Below are positions 44,236-55,570 of a stretch of 64,000 bases of DNA, in pieces. Origin of the DNA: Hydrangea macrophylla (Eukaryota > Streptophyta > Magnoliopsida > Cornales > Hydrangeaceae). A model generated the notes under the pieces. The model did not search any database, was not told the DNA's origin, and saw nothing but the letters and a program-made list of their open reading frames with translations. Position 1 is the stretch's first letter. Each line of letters opens with the position of its first letter. The translations under genes were made by a program, and so were the position numbers. The DNA is taken from contig CM066992.1 of NCBI GenBank assembly GCA_033977485.1, forward strand, positions 105,759,450 through 105,823,449, written 5' to 3'.

Positions 44236-44736
44236 TTGGAGACTCATATGCTTAATTTAGATTTTAAATGAAAAATGTGTTTTCATATATATAAGAAAAA
44301 AAAAAAAAAAAAGGTGTCCCATGTGATTTGGAGAAGTAGAGATTCTTTAGCATATTCCTAACCCAAGAAAATACCCAAAGAGCCCTTTCTCAGGCATTAA
44401 TCTCTCATGTGCTTTGAAGATTAGAGATACTCTAGAATGTTCTTTTATTCTAACCAACTAAAATGTCTTTCAAATTCCTTGGAATTACATAGAAGTGCCA
44501 TGGAGAGTTACATATGTCATATAATATTTCCTGGCATATTCTTAGCCCATTAAAATTCCCAAATATCCTTTATCTTAGCCACTAAGGAAATCAAAGTCTA
44601 TAAAACACTCATTTCTCTCATTTGGTAAAGGGTTTAGAGACGTTTGTTAGAGATTGGATATATACTTGAGATATGATTGAAAGAGTTAAAGGGAAGGCAT
44701 TGAAGAAGATTGAAGAACTTCAAGAAGAGTTTGAAT

Positions 44737-45141
44737 TAGAGGTGTCAAACGGGCCGGGTTGGCCCGGCCCGGCCCGAGCCCGGCCCGCTTTTTTTCGGGC
44801 TAAAAGCCCGGCCCGCCACAAGGCCCGGTTCACATACCCCGGGCCCGGGTGGACACACATTCTCCCGTCCATGGCCCGGCCCGGCCCGGCCCGAAATGAA
44901 GAAAATGCCCGGCCCGAAGCCCACCACTTTTAAGGCCAAAAGTCGAAGGAAGCCCGCTAGCCCGTCCGGCCCGGCCCGATGTCCGGCCCGCTAGGCCCGG
45001 GCCACCAGTCCGGGGCGGACATCCCCCCTCCCTTCCCAAGCCCGGCCCGATTTTAAGTGAAGCCCGGCTCGGCCCGGCCCGAAGCCCGGTCAAGCCCGCT
45101 TTGACCAAGCCCGGCCCGGCCCGACCCGTTTGACACCACTA
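44737..45141. mobile_element. 405-bp GC-rich hAT-type MITE
   Basis: The ends TAGAGGTGTCAAACGGG and cccgtttgacaccacta are inverted copies. The 8-bp target duplication gtttgaat (44729-44736, 45142-45149) is perfect. The interior is iterated GGCCCGG/GCCCGGCCC words, giving a GC island in AT-rich surroundings. Confidence 0.93.
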
Positions 45142-45159
45142 GTTTGAATAGGATTGAAG

Positions 45160-48100
45160 ATCTTCACTATAATTAAGAAAAATCTGAGGATATTTAGAGG
45201 TAATCCTCTAATCCTAATTTTTTTTAGTCTTAATTCAATCACAATTCATAGAATTCTAGAATCTTTTACATAATTTTTAAAAAGTCTCTTCTAATCTCAT
45301 TTCATCATACACCACTTGAATTGTGATTGAACTATCCTTTATTTTTGTTGATTTGGATCTAAAATAGCTCTAGATTTGAAATAAAATATGTTTTCAAAGA
45401 GGAATTAAACTTTGGATCATTTAATTGGCTTTGATTTTACCTCTTCTCTTTCATACTCTTCTCTTGGAATTCATGGAATCCTCAATATTCCATGTGAATT
45501 CCTTGAGTTAGACCTTCCATTTTTGTAAATTTTATGTTCATATGAGAATTAGAGTTGATCTATGATCACTTCCATGAATAATTGATGGATCTAAGCCTAA
45601 GTTTATGGCTTTGGTTCATCCATTTGGGTTTTATGGAACTTTTCATGTTTCATTGAATTCCATGAAAATAGGGTCTCTTAGTTCTCAAGGATCATGTATT
45701 TGGGAGAGGAATTAGATTTAGATCAATTTGATTTTATGAGTTGATTGTTGGATTGAAGTGAATTCAAGTGTTAGATTATTCATAGGATTGAGAAAGTCCT
45801 TTAGAATCCATTTTTAATACTCTCTCATGGGGTCTATGGTGGGATTTCTTCAATGCTAAACCCATGAGTTTCTATGACACAGAAGTGATATTATGATGGA
45901 CTATAATCATACTTGGTTTAGATTCTCTATAGAATCCTAGATCTGGCTTAATTTTGAGTTATGGATATCAATTCAACAATGGTGCAGTGATTTCAATGAT
46001 GACCTGTGATCAAAGATTTTTAATTAAATCATGATCTATTGAATTTGGATGAAACTAATTGGAATTGTTCTTAAATCATAGATCTATCATTGCAATTTTT
46101 TTGACGAGATTTCATGGTTAGCATGGTTGGATCATGAGTCTTGCAAAGTAATTACTCTCTGTCCAAAATTGTAGAACAGTAAGTCAGTATTAAATTGCTT
46201 AGATCAGAGCCTTAAACATAGATTTTGAGCTTCAAATAATTTTTTTCCATGACGTTAAAGGAGTTGACAAGATCCCCTAAAAAGATTGAAGAGATTCTGA
46301 TTCGTTTACTAGTTTTAGAAAATCACACAAGTTCTCTGGACAGAGAGTTAAATTCTAAGTAATGTCCGATCATGGTCTAATTCCCGGAGATCGGACCGTC
46401 TGATTCCTGATTTTCCTTTTGGGTTAGACACTAGACTCACAGAGGCACTTTGTGTCTAAAAATCATTAAGATCAAATCATGGGAACTAGGAGTTTCCTAT
46501 TTTTGAATATTTGATTCCTTCTCTATAAATTCCTAAAATACTGTGATAGATTTGGTAACCTTGTAAATGATGGTCCAAACAATTTTTCTATGACCAAGAC
46601 TTAAACGATGTTTTGAACAAACTTAATTAAGCTTAAATCCAGAGGCTAAATGATCTAAATCAATGAATGATTCTCAGCTTATAGAGAAATATATTGGGAG
46701 AGCTTTAGAGAAGAAAAATATAGAGAGAGAAACTCTACCAAATCTCATACCCAAACCCCACCAAAACTCTACCCAATTCATATAATCCACCAAATCACCA
46801 TTGAAGGAGCTTGAAGCTTGAGGAAGAAGAAGAGGAAAAGTTTGAGGAATTCAACATCTCTACAAATTTTGAGAAGATCTAGAGGTAAAACCTTCAAATC
46901 TATCTTCATATATAATAATTCAATCACAATCCATAGTTTTGACTAGGATCTAGGATCTTTACACATTTTCAAAAAGTCTCTTCTAACCTCTTTTCATCAC
47001 ACACCACTTGAATTGTGATTGAATTCTCATTTGTTTTTGTTGATTTGGATCTAAGTAGCTATGGATTTGAAGTAAAATAAGTTTTCTAAAAGTAATTTGG
47101 TTTGGATCATCAATTGGGTTTAGATTTTATCTCTCTTAGTTTATGCTCTTCTCTTGGGAATCATGAGATCTCAAATATCTCATTTGAATCCTTTGAGTTA
47201 GATCCTTTAATTTTCTGTAAATTTATGATTTACATGAGGGTTAAGGTTGATTTTGGTTATATTTAGGGTCAATTGGTAGATTCAAGTCTTGTATTCATGG
47301 CTTGGATCTATTGATTTGAAGGTTTCATAGAATGCTCTTCATATTCTATTGAAACCTATGAAGGTTTAGTGTTCTTAATCTCTAAGGACCATTGATTTGG
47401 GAGGAGAATCAAGCAAAATAAATCTCAAGTCCTCAAGGACCATCCATTTGAGAGAGGAGTTGGATCTAGAACAAACAAATTGTCATGGTTTGATAGTTAG
47501 ATTCAAATAAGTCTAAGTGTTTCAGGGTGTATCATGAACTTGAGTAGAATTCTTAGAAGCCTCCATGGAGGTTTATTCAAGGTTAAGTTTATGAAAGTCC
47601 TCAATATTTGTTTAATTATCTTGAATGGTTATAACCAATACTTGGTCCAAGTTCTCTCTAGAATTTTGGACCAAGTTGAGTTTAAATAAGAAATGACAAT
47701 TCAACAATCGTGCAGTGATTCCAATGACAATCTGTGATCAAAGATTTTTAGTTAAATTATGATCCTTTTAATTTGGACAAGACCAATTGGAATTTGTTCC
47801 TAACTCATAGATAAACCAGTGTAATTTTTGTTTTGATGAGATTTTATGCTTAGTCATGAGTTTTTCAAAATAACTACTCTCTGTCTAGAATTTCATAACA
47901 GAGGACCTCTTTTTAAATGAATGGATCAGAGCATTAATCAAACATTTTAAGATTCAAATATTTTTTCTATGAAGTTTCATGAGTTAATAAGATAACTTAA
48001 AACTGTTGAAGAGATTCTAATTCATTTGCTATTTTTAGAAAATCACACAAGATCCTGGACAAAGAGTTTATAAATTCTGAATAATGTTTGGCTATGGTTC

Positions 48101-48410
48101 AATTCTTGGAGATTGAACAATTTGATTCTTGATTTTCTTTTTGGGTTAGACAACAGACTCACAGAGGCATCTTGTGTCCAAAAATCATTAAGATCAAACT
48201 ATGGGAACCATGAGTTTCTTATTTTTGAATATCTGATTCCTTCTCTGTTCCTAAAATTTTGTGATGGATTTGATAAACCTTGTAAATGATGGTCCAAATA
48301 ATTTTTTCTATGACCCAAGACTTAAACTATGTTCTGAACAAGGTTAATTAAGCTTAAATCCAGAGGCTAAATAATCCAAATCAATGAATGATTCTCAGCT
48401 TGTTCATGTT
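45160..48410. repeat. Tandem duplication of a roughly 1.7-kb unit
   Basis: Unit 1 (about 45160-46690) and unit 2 (about 46880-48410) share ordered text at an offset of about 1690-1720: caccacttgaattgtgattg, ctgtgatcaaagattttta, agactcacagaggca and aagcttaaatccagaggcta. They differ by many substitutions and indels, so the duplication is old. Non-coding. Confidence 0.85.
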
Positions 48411-48847
48411 CATGCATTCACTATCAACACATGTGTATTGATTCTTGTAATTTAGGACATTGTTTTGTATTGTGAGAAGCTGTAATTGGTTGAGCTTAGT
48501 CATGGATTCCTTTTAATCATGTTGAGATTATATCATTCCTATATAGACATTGCATTGGCTCCTAGTTGAGACTTGTATGTCTATAGGGATGTTATAGTTT
48601 CAACAAATTGGAAGGAATTCATGATTTTGTCAACCATCTCCATTTTTGTTATATCTAAGCTAATAATTTGGTATAATATTTAAGATTTGATATTATATTG
48701 TGTTCAAAGCATGTGGACTAACCTTTGTTTTGTAGCTCTATTAAGGTATGGTGTCTTGAACCACCCTTTATTTTTGTTTTATTAAATTTTATTAATTTTC
48801 GACTTCAGGTGCGATACCTTAGAATAGGGTTTGCCTTATGTATATAC

Positions 48848-49029
48848 AGTAATGCTACAGACACAACACATTGCAGAACACAAAGCACAACAGGGCTTTA
48901 AATACCTATACCCTATGCTGTGTAAGTGGTGCATAGAAAAGTGTGAAAATTCAAATGGCACAGGGTACAAGGCATTTAAAGCCCTGTTATGCTTTGTGTT
49001 GTGCAATGTGTTGTGTATGTAGCATTACT
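48848..49029. mobile_element. 182-bp MITE, probably MULE type
   Basis: The ends AGTAATGCTACAGACACAAC and gttgtgtatgtagcattact pair as inverted repeats, extending through acaacagggcttta. Imperfect 9-bp flanks (tatgtatat / catgtgtat, a few bases off the ends) suggest a decayed target duplication. Confidence 0.65.
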
Positions 49030-49639
49030 CATGTGTATATATGTGTTAGAGACCTTTTTTTTTTTTTTAGGTTTTTCTATTTATTTGTATGCATTGCACG
49101 TTTTCTTTCGCAGCTAGATCTCGGGTAAGTTCTTTTGTTCCCTATTGCATATCATTCACTTACTAGATAAATCTACTTGATTTTGTATGCCTTTTATCGT
49201 TAGCAATCTTGCACCCTTAATTTTCAACATATATGCTTGTGGAATGTATAGTTATATCTATATATTAATTGAGGGCATGCTTAGATTATTAATTCGACTA
49301 TAAGGATGTTGAGTAGAGGCCTATCGCGAGAAAGGATGAGAGGGGGTGTTCGGTCCGTCGGGCTCCTTCTCCTCTCATTCCATAATCCCCGGACCTAAAA
49401 ATCTTTGGTTTTCAAAAGATCAGTTTGCTTTTAAAATGATTTCTTAAATTTTCTTTAAAAATTAAGTGGCGAATCGTATTTGAATTTGAAAAAGTTAAAA
49501 CATGGCTAGCCTGCGATATCCACAGTGCTTCAATATTGCCGTAGAATCTTAGGACAAGGTTACTTTCTTACTTGTGCATCACATCGTTTTATTAGAAGTC
49601 GGATCTAGAACCCTCATGCACCTATAGCAAACGTTTTGG

Positions 49640-49966
49640 CATGCCCAGTGGGACATTAATAAAGTACTAGAATATGCCTCCAAAAAATACCAAAATACTA
49701 GTAAAAACGACCAAGATGACCCAGCCGTTGAACCACCAGAGGAAGAGAGTACTGGTCGTTTTCCACTGGCCAATATCTTAACCCTTAAATCAATCTCAGA
49801 AGTTGTGAGACAGAACGTAGAGCCCATGAGGCAGGATTACAACACACTAATAGGCTCTATGGGGCATCCTAAGGGGCTGGCCGACCACACAATCGATTTA
49901 CGACAGAGTCCGTACGAGTTGGTTGAGTCCACCAAAGACACGCATGCAAAACTGGGAAATTTCTAA
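49640..49966 (+). pseudogene. Gag-like remnant of a Ty3/gypsy element, 5' part
   Basis: Following the leader phrase, one frame reads EEESTGRFPLANILTL, then SEVVRQNVEPMRQDYNTL and STKDTHAKLGNF, before a stop near 49964. Composition and position fit a gag N-terminus of a Tat-like element. It is broken off by stop codons and by the solo LTR inserted at 50005. Confidence 0.4.
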
Positions 49967-50530
49967 CTTGGCTAAATCTATCAACATGCATATAGCCATG
50001 AAGTTGTCACGCCCCGAAGTAGCAAAAATAGAGAAAATAAAATTCCTTTTTGGGTCCATAGGCAATGACTAGTGAAGTCACTAAATTGTCCACACCGCAC
50101 AGTTCTAAATAGCAATAATAGAAAGAACACTATCAGGGCTAATATTATCATATTCCAAGATCCTTAACTTATTACATTAGAGTTAAAGCATAATATAAAA
50201 GTGCGGAGGTAACATATGCTTGATTATAAAACATAAGATACAGTCAATAATAGAAACAGAAACTAGTATATCCTCTAATCTTTAGCTGGTGTAGGCATAG
50301 ACGTAGTCGTCAGCATAATTATCTTCCCCGACATTCTCAGCATTGGTGGGATCAACTTCCTACGCATCACCACCCTCCTGGTAGTAGCCATCATCATAGA
50401 ATTCATTACCTGCATTATAAGTAACAAGATAGTATGGACGGGGAATGTCCAGGCATAAAAGGTCGTTAGCTTATTGAAAGCTGAGTGAGTAGACACTAAC
50501 GCAATATCATAGGGGTAATGCAATTACAAG

Positions 50531-50709
50531 TAGGGGTGGTAATTTTTGACACGACAACCCATGTTACTGAGACAACCCGAACATGACACGACATGACATG
50601 ATTAATTTAAAAAAGTTTGTATTTTAGATGAATAGCACTCGAAACTAAAAATAAAACCCAATGCACACAACTCGTTCAATGACACGAGAACCCAAAATTG
50701 CCACCCCTA
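50531..50709. mobile_element. 179-bp hAT-type MITE inside the solo LTR
   Basis: The ends TAGGGGTGGTAATTTTTG and caaaattgccaccccta are inverted copies. The 8-bp target duplication attacaag (50523-50530, 50710-50717) is perfect. Confidence 0.95.
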
Positions 50710-51371
50710 ATTACAAGTTAGGAAAGTTATAAGATATAGTTATACTAATAATATCTTCCTCTTTATTCAACTCTTTTATTAACTAATTATCCACGTCTTG
50801 TATACCAGAACTGACACTCCGACTTATAGATGAACCGACTAGATTGTAATACTCCTGGATATACCAATGCTCTATCCACTGCCTTTTAGAACATATGCAT
50901 AATCTTTGAGAAAAGACACATCAGTTCTATTGCCACGACTTAATGACATTTACCAGTAATCCCGATCCACCATTTTTTAAAACATATGAACAGTCCACCT
51001 TCTTTTAGGACATATGATTGGAATACCAACTATCTTAGGGCTATTGGTCCGGTTCACTGCATTTTAGGACATATGATTGACCAATACCCATCCTCGTAAT
51101 CCTCTCAGAACTTATCAAACCTATTTAACGTTATACTAGCACTACTATATGACATTCACATGTGGCCTGACTACTCTGATTGAAATGAACGGATTAACTT
51201 CTCGATTGGACTGATACTTAACTAATATCCCTAACCTTGATACGTTACTCACAATATTATATTGTTATCGTATCTCATGATGATTAATCACATAACGAAA
51301 GTAGGTACCAATATTTAAACAACTAAGTAGCATGTATAATAACAAAGGAAACAATAGTGTTCAGTGAGTTC

Positions 51372-51556
51372 CAATCAATTGAGTCATTTTCAATCGATTG
51401 GGATACAGATGGTCTCAATCAATTGAAGTCATTTTCAATCGATTGGGGTGAAAGTAATTTCAATAGATTGAAATATTTTTTCAATCGATTGAAATATTTT
51501 TTCAATCGATTGATATATACAATGTTCAATCGATTGAATCAAAGTTCAGTCGATTG
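51372..51556. repeat. Array of nine CAATCGATTG palindromes
   Basis: Copies (some CAATCAATTG, CAATAGATTG or CAGTCGATTG) start at 51372, 51391, 51416, 51436, 51461, 51482, 51503, 51527 and 51547. Spacings alternate about 20 and 25 bp, a period of about 44 bp. Confidence 0.92.
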
Positions 51557-51829
51557 AATCTGTCTTCTATTCCAGAAACTAGGCAGGAACGCACAGAAAT
51601 TCGGGGGTACATTGGGGTCCATTTCTTCACGTCCAAAACTCCTAAAACACTACACCTAGCTATTGAGTGAGTTTAGAACTCACCAAAGTGATCAAGGGGG
51701 TGTTTGGTGAGCTGGTGGAGCTTGAGCTTTAATGGCCTCTCTCTCTCTCATCTTATTTCCTCTGTCTCCTCCGCTCATCTCTGTCTTTTCTGTTTCTCTT
51801 CCTTTTCTCCTTCTTCTGCTTCCTCTCTT

Positions 51830-51980
51830 CTTCTTCTTCTTCTTCTTCTTCTTCTTCTTCTTCTTTTCTTATACAATGTGGGTGTATGTGTATATATATA
51901 TATGTGGGTGTATGTTGATATGTATGTGTGTATGAGTATATATATGTATGGCTTTAATCTCTCTCTCTCTCTCTCTCTCC
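51830..51980. repeat. (TTC)n, (TA)n and (CT)n microsatellites
   Basis: A TTC run at about 51829-51865, TATATA/TGTGTG words at 51890-51945 and a CT run at 51959-51979. All short frames through here are microsatellite translation. Confidence 0.9.
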
Positions 51981-52088
51981 AAACTGTGGAAACTCTCCCC
52001 AGCCACAAAATGAGGCCATATATGTAGAAAAAGAGAGTGCCACGTGTCAACACACAAAGCAACTTGGAGACCAAGTTTTTCACTATGG

Positions 52089-52239
52089 CAATCGATTGTG
52101 ACCAGTGGCAATCGATTGGTATTAGATATTATGAAGGTAATCGATTGGGTATGTCAGCAAGGGCAATCGATTGGAAAAAGGGGCATCGATTGGGAATCAA
52201 AAGGGGCAATCATATTGGGTAAGAAGTCCAATCAATTGG
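52089..52239. repeat. Second ATCGAT-type palindrome array of the solo LTR
   Basis: Copies of CAATCGATTG and variants start at 52089, 52109, 52138, 52164, 52184, 52207 and 52229, spaced 20-29 bp. It lies within the first 260 bp of the LTR in its own orientation. Confidence 0.88.
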
Positions 52240-52348
52240 GATACCAATTGGTCCAATAGAAGGGGTAAGGATCATATATGTAAATAGAGAATAGTACCAA
52301 ATCTTATTTATTAATATACATTAAAAAAATACATGGTATTACAGAAGT

Positions 52349-52780
52349 CCCGAACACCCTTAGGAGCATATCGGTGAGTCTAGTCAAGGTGATAAGCAAA
52401 CAGCCGTCTATGTTATCCCAGAACTCCAGAAATAGAACGGCTTAAATAAATAGACCGATTTGAATACCTGTGATGTCCAAGGGAAAGGGTTGGGTAGCAC
52501 TGTTGTCACCGATCCTACTAGATCGGCAACACCAGTAATCATTAATCCTAGAGGCCGAAACACTAACCCAACTGGTAATACGGGCCCCATGCACATGCTG
52601 CCGGGGGACAAAGGGCCAATGATGTTTTTCGGCCCCATCAAGCCACTAACAACTAACAGCTGATTCCACCCTTGTGGTAGTACAACCCGTTATCCCACAA
52701 GCTGCCATCAATAGGGAACAGTTAGTTGTGACCATACATGAAGAGTATGGTTCTTTCATGAGAAGAATGGAGAAACCGAC
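52349..52780 (+). pseudogene. Gag-like remnant, 3' part, separated by the solo LTR
   Basis: A frame from about 52460 reads NTCDVQGKGLGSTVVTDPTR, then TGNTGPMHMLPG, and stops near 52660. Pro/Gly/Thr-rich text fits a retrotransposon gag spacer. Continuity with 49640-49966 is inferred from the target duplication joining 50004 to 52349. Confidence 0.35.
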
Positions 52781-52783
52781 GTT

Positions 52784-53000
52784 TCACCACATTTCAAAAG
52801 TGGTGAAATTTTATCACTGTTTTGCGTACATTTTAAAATAGTGATGCAATTTTACCACATTTCAAAAGTGGTAAAATTTCATTACTACTTTGAGTACATT
52901 TTAAAACACTGGTGAAACATCACCACTTTTAATTCTGGGTGTCCAAAATTATGAAATTTATGAAATTTCTCCACATTCAAAATGGAGAAATTTCACCAAT
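52784..53000. repeat. 68-bp direct repeat with GTGGTGAAAT-type inverted motifs
   Basis: The phrase accacatttcaaaagtggt occurs at about 52786 and 52854, each followed by a similar aaattt.at.act and gta.attttaaaa. A third decayed copy and ctccacattcaaaatggag extend to 53000. Each phrase is itself a small inverted repeat. Confidence 0.75.
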
Positions 53001-53142
53001 GTTTTGAGGAACAAGGCATGTAAAAAATTCGAGTTTTTTTTTTTTGCTCAAAGCATATCAACAATGGCACTAGTTTTGTTGCTCTTATCGACACAATTCC
53101 AATGGTATAAAATTTGTAAAAATTCAAGTTGTAGATCAAATA

Positions 53143-54572
53143 GAGTATTTTTGCTCATCGAAAAATGCTCACATGCCTCCACTAAGTGATATGTCATCCA
53201 GCTAAGGCCTGGGTGAGCATGTTTTTGTTAGGAAACTGCGTTCCCATAATCCGTTGACAGTGCATATAAGTTGGTACTGCAAAAAAATTACGTGAAAACT
53301 ACAATAACCCTACATGGGCGGAACTAGGGTTACCTTAAACTGCTAAAACGGATTGCTGTAGTAGAGGAATCGAGAACACTGGCTCGATAACAGCTCACGA
53401 TCTTCTACCGTATTCCTCCGCTGCCAGAATATCGAACTGAGTGTGGGCTCTTTCGAAATCCTTTCTGTTTTCTGCTCTTCCTCTTTTTACGCTCTCTTTT
53501 CTATTCCGAGTTATAATTCTCTATATGGAAAAACACAAACTGAGAAGAGAGCCAAAGCAGCATATATATAGGCTACGATAGGGACCATAAGAAGTCAATA
53601 AGGAATAGGCTTCCTTATGGAATTAGGAAACCCTAATTCTAACTGAATCAGATTCCTATTTTCATAAATTATAATTCATACCACTAAAGAATTATAATTG
53701 CACTCCTACCCTTATCTCAAAAATATATTTCGAGCTCCATGTTATTAAATGCTTATTATCTCCCCATGTTAAGATTACAGATATCCATTAATTAAATATA
53801 ATTACTGACAATCATATTGAATTAATCTCTTAAAATTCCTTGAGATCCTCTGCTTAACTTATCTGATATGTCGGATACAAAATCCACCTGCAGGGTTTGA
53901 CATAATCAAAACTTATAAGCTTTCTCAAGGGGATATCATCAATCCCAAAATTGAGACATGGATTCCATCATTAATTAATATCCACCACACAATTAATATT
54001 GTCACCTAATCCAATGAGATATTGACCCATTTAAGGATCTCACCCTTTTAGGGATCAAAGTGTAAATATCAAATGTACGTGTCTACAAATTAACTTAGGA
54101 TTTAGAGCATAAGCACTCATAATATCCATGAGGTACTAATTATCTTATAAGTCAGTATAAAGATAATTACCCCAAGTCAGTCCCATTTAATACACAAAGT
54201 GTACCAACATAGTGAGTTGAAACTATACCGTTTTCTGTAGGCAAGACAAACCTACTACAACACCATACTGCAGTTCTACCGATGGTGTGTCCAATCCCAT
54301 CTAAGACTGTAAACCAAAATCTTACATTCTATAATATCTGATGGCCTGATCTTCCGTGTGTAAGCCGAACTCTACACACCAAACCACCTACTATATAGAA
54401 TGAAAGACACACATGCATAATATTAAATAAACAATATAATACAAATATTGCCCACACAGATTCTCATAAAAAAATGGATTAACTGATTTTATTAAATAAA
54501 TAATAAATCAACTACATAAAGCATGGCTTTTAGTATATATCCCTAACAGTTTTGGTGAGCAAAAATGCTCTC
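53143..54572. mobile_element. About 100-bp MULE-type MITE split by a copia solo LTR
   Basis: The ends GAGTATTTTTGCTCATC and ggtgagcaaaaatgctctc are inverted copies, related to the MITE at 14590. The flanks gatcaaata and tatcaaaca match at 7 of 9. The LTR at 53226-54548 lies inside it, leaving 83 bp on one side and 19 on the other after removal of one target duplication. Confidence 0.65.
53226..54548 (-). mobile_element. Solo LTR of a Ty1/copia element, minus orientation
   Basis: 1323 bp with TGTTAG...CTAACA ends. On the minus strand it begins TGTTAGGGATATATAC, contains a TATA-like cctatatatatgctg and ends TTTCCTAACA. The 5-bp target duplication gtttt (53221-53225, 54549-54553) is perfect. 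No internal domain is present. Confidence 0.92.
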
Positions 54573-54780
54573 TATCAAACAACACTAATATGTAGAAAAA
54601 AGTACTATAATATATATTTGAGAACATAGAAATTATATAGTCTACCGTCGGCAATAGTGGTTATTGCCAAAGCAAAATGATTGTGTATAAGTCTCAGTTT
54701 ACTACATAGCCAGTTTGCTTTGGCAATGGTGGCAGCCATTATTTAAACAAGCAAAGAAGAAGGAATGTGGAGAAAGAGAC
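54573..54780. other. Short non-coding interval
   Basis: No feature supported beyond an imperfect inverted phrase around ggcaatagtggttattgcc. Confidence 0.5.
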
Positions 54781-55390
54781 AATGAGTCCAATGAGTCTAC
54801 TATGACTAAAATCATATGAACACTAGTGTTTGTCTATATAATGTCGGTAATCAAAACAACATATAACAGAAATAGAAAGCGCCAAAAATATAACAGTAAG
54901 AGAAAGCAATGGTGCATGAACTCCTATTACACAATCAGGGGTGGATCTATGTAGGGGCAAGAGGGGGCCTAAGTTTTGGAAAATTCTTTATATACCCTAT
55001 AAAAGAAAGTTATATTTGTGTTAAGCCCCCTAATAATTTAACTAAGCCCCCTATTCTATTAGGCCTCGTTTGGTAGACCGGATAAAACTAGCGGATAGGA
55101 CAGGATAAGGCAGGATCGGATATGATAGCAATTCTGTCTGATAAGCTCTTATGTTGTTAATTGGCGTTCAATATTGAATTTTCGTCCTCATGTTTAGCTC
55201 ATATTGGATATGTCATATCACTATTTCGAGAGATTTAATGAATAAATTGCACACTTGTTGTTCTTCTTGTTTCCCCCTTCTTGTTTAATAAACCCCTAGT
55301 TTTGTAGCATTTTGAAGCTTTTCAAAGTTTGGGGCCTTTAACTTTTGGTTGTAGACTAAAAAAGGGAAAGAAGTCTTCTTCTGCAGAACT

Positions 55391-55570
55391 AGATCGATCC
55401 GGCCCTTATTGGCGAATCAATCCGCTAATAGGTCAAGATTTGGGAAGACTCTGATGGAAGATTGGATTGATCTGGCAATTTTCCACGAATCGATCCGCGA
55501 ATTTAAAGGCAGCTACTGACTTCATATTTGAATTACGGATTGATCCAGTGTTTTGCCTTGGATCGATCCG
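55391..55570. repeat. Paired GATCGATCC-type palindrome array
   Basis: Six copies (tcgatccg or its complement-like ggattgatc) occur near 55393, 55417, 55464, 55489, 55537 and 55560. They form three pairs 23-25 bp apart, repeating every 71-73 bp. Confidence 0.85.

Larger units (their letters stand above)
43784..49629 (+). mobile_element. Putative long LTR and leader of a Tat/Ogre-type gypsy element
   Basis: Begins TGTAGACACCCCAATTTTGA, the usual start of Tat-group LTRs. It is followed by long AT-rich non-coding DNA and then, at about 49633, ttttggcatgcccagtggga, which resembles the primer-site/leader phrase of that group just before gag. The 3' LTR edge is not certain; CA ends near 49629 or earlier are possible. 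No matching second LTR is in the window. An internal duplication and two MITEs are included. Confidence 0.4.
50005..52343 (-). mobile_element. Solo gypsy LTR, minus orientation, with a nested hAT MITE
   Basis: The plus strand starts TGTCACGCCCCG (inverse of ...GGGGCGTGACA) and ends catggtattaca (inverse of TGTAATACCATG). The perfect 5-bp target duplication is gaagt (50000-50004, 52344-52348). Length is 2339 bp, or about 2150 without the nested MITE. It is related in end structure to the LTRs at 17672 and 41438. It carries ATCGAT-type palindrome arrays and splits an older gag remnant. Confidence 0.9.

Noticed and set aside
43828..44247. 139-codon minus-strand Phe/Ser/Leu frame
   Set aside because: Translation of a purine-rich tract inside a putative LTR; no domain or codon signal.
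44673..45108. GC-rich Pro/Gly/Arg frames
   Set aside because: Translation of iterated GGCCCGG words in a hAT MITE.
51704..52111. Overlapping Leu/Ser-rich and Arg/Glu-rich open frames
   Set aside because: They are translations of (TTC)n, (TA)n and (CT)n microsatellites in a solo LTR.
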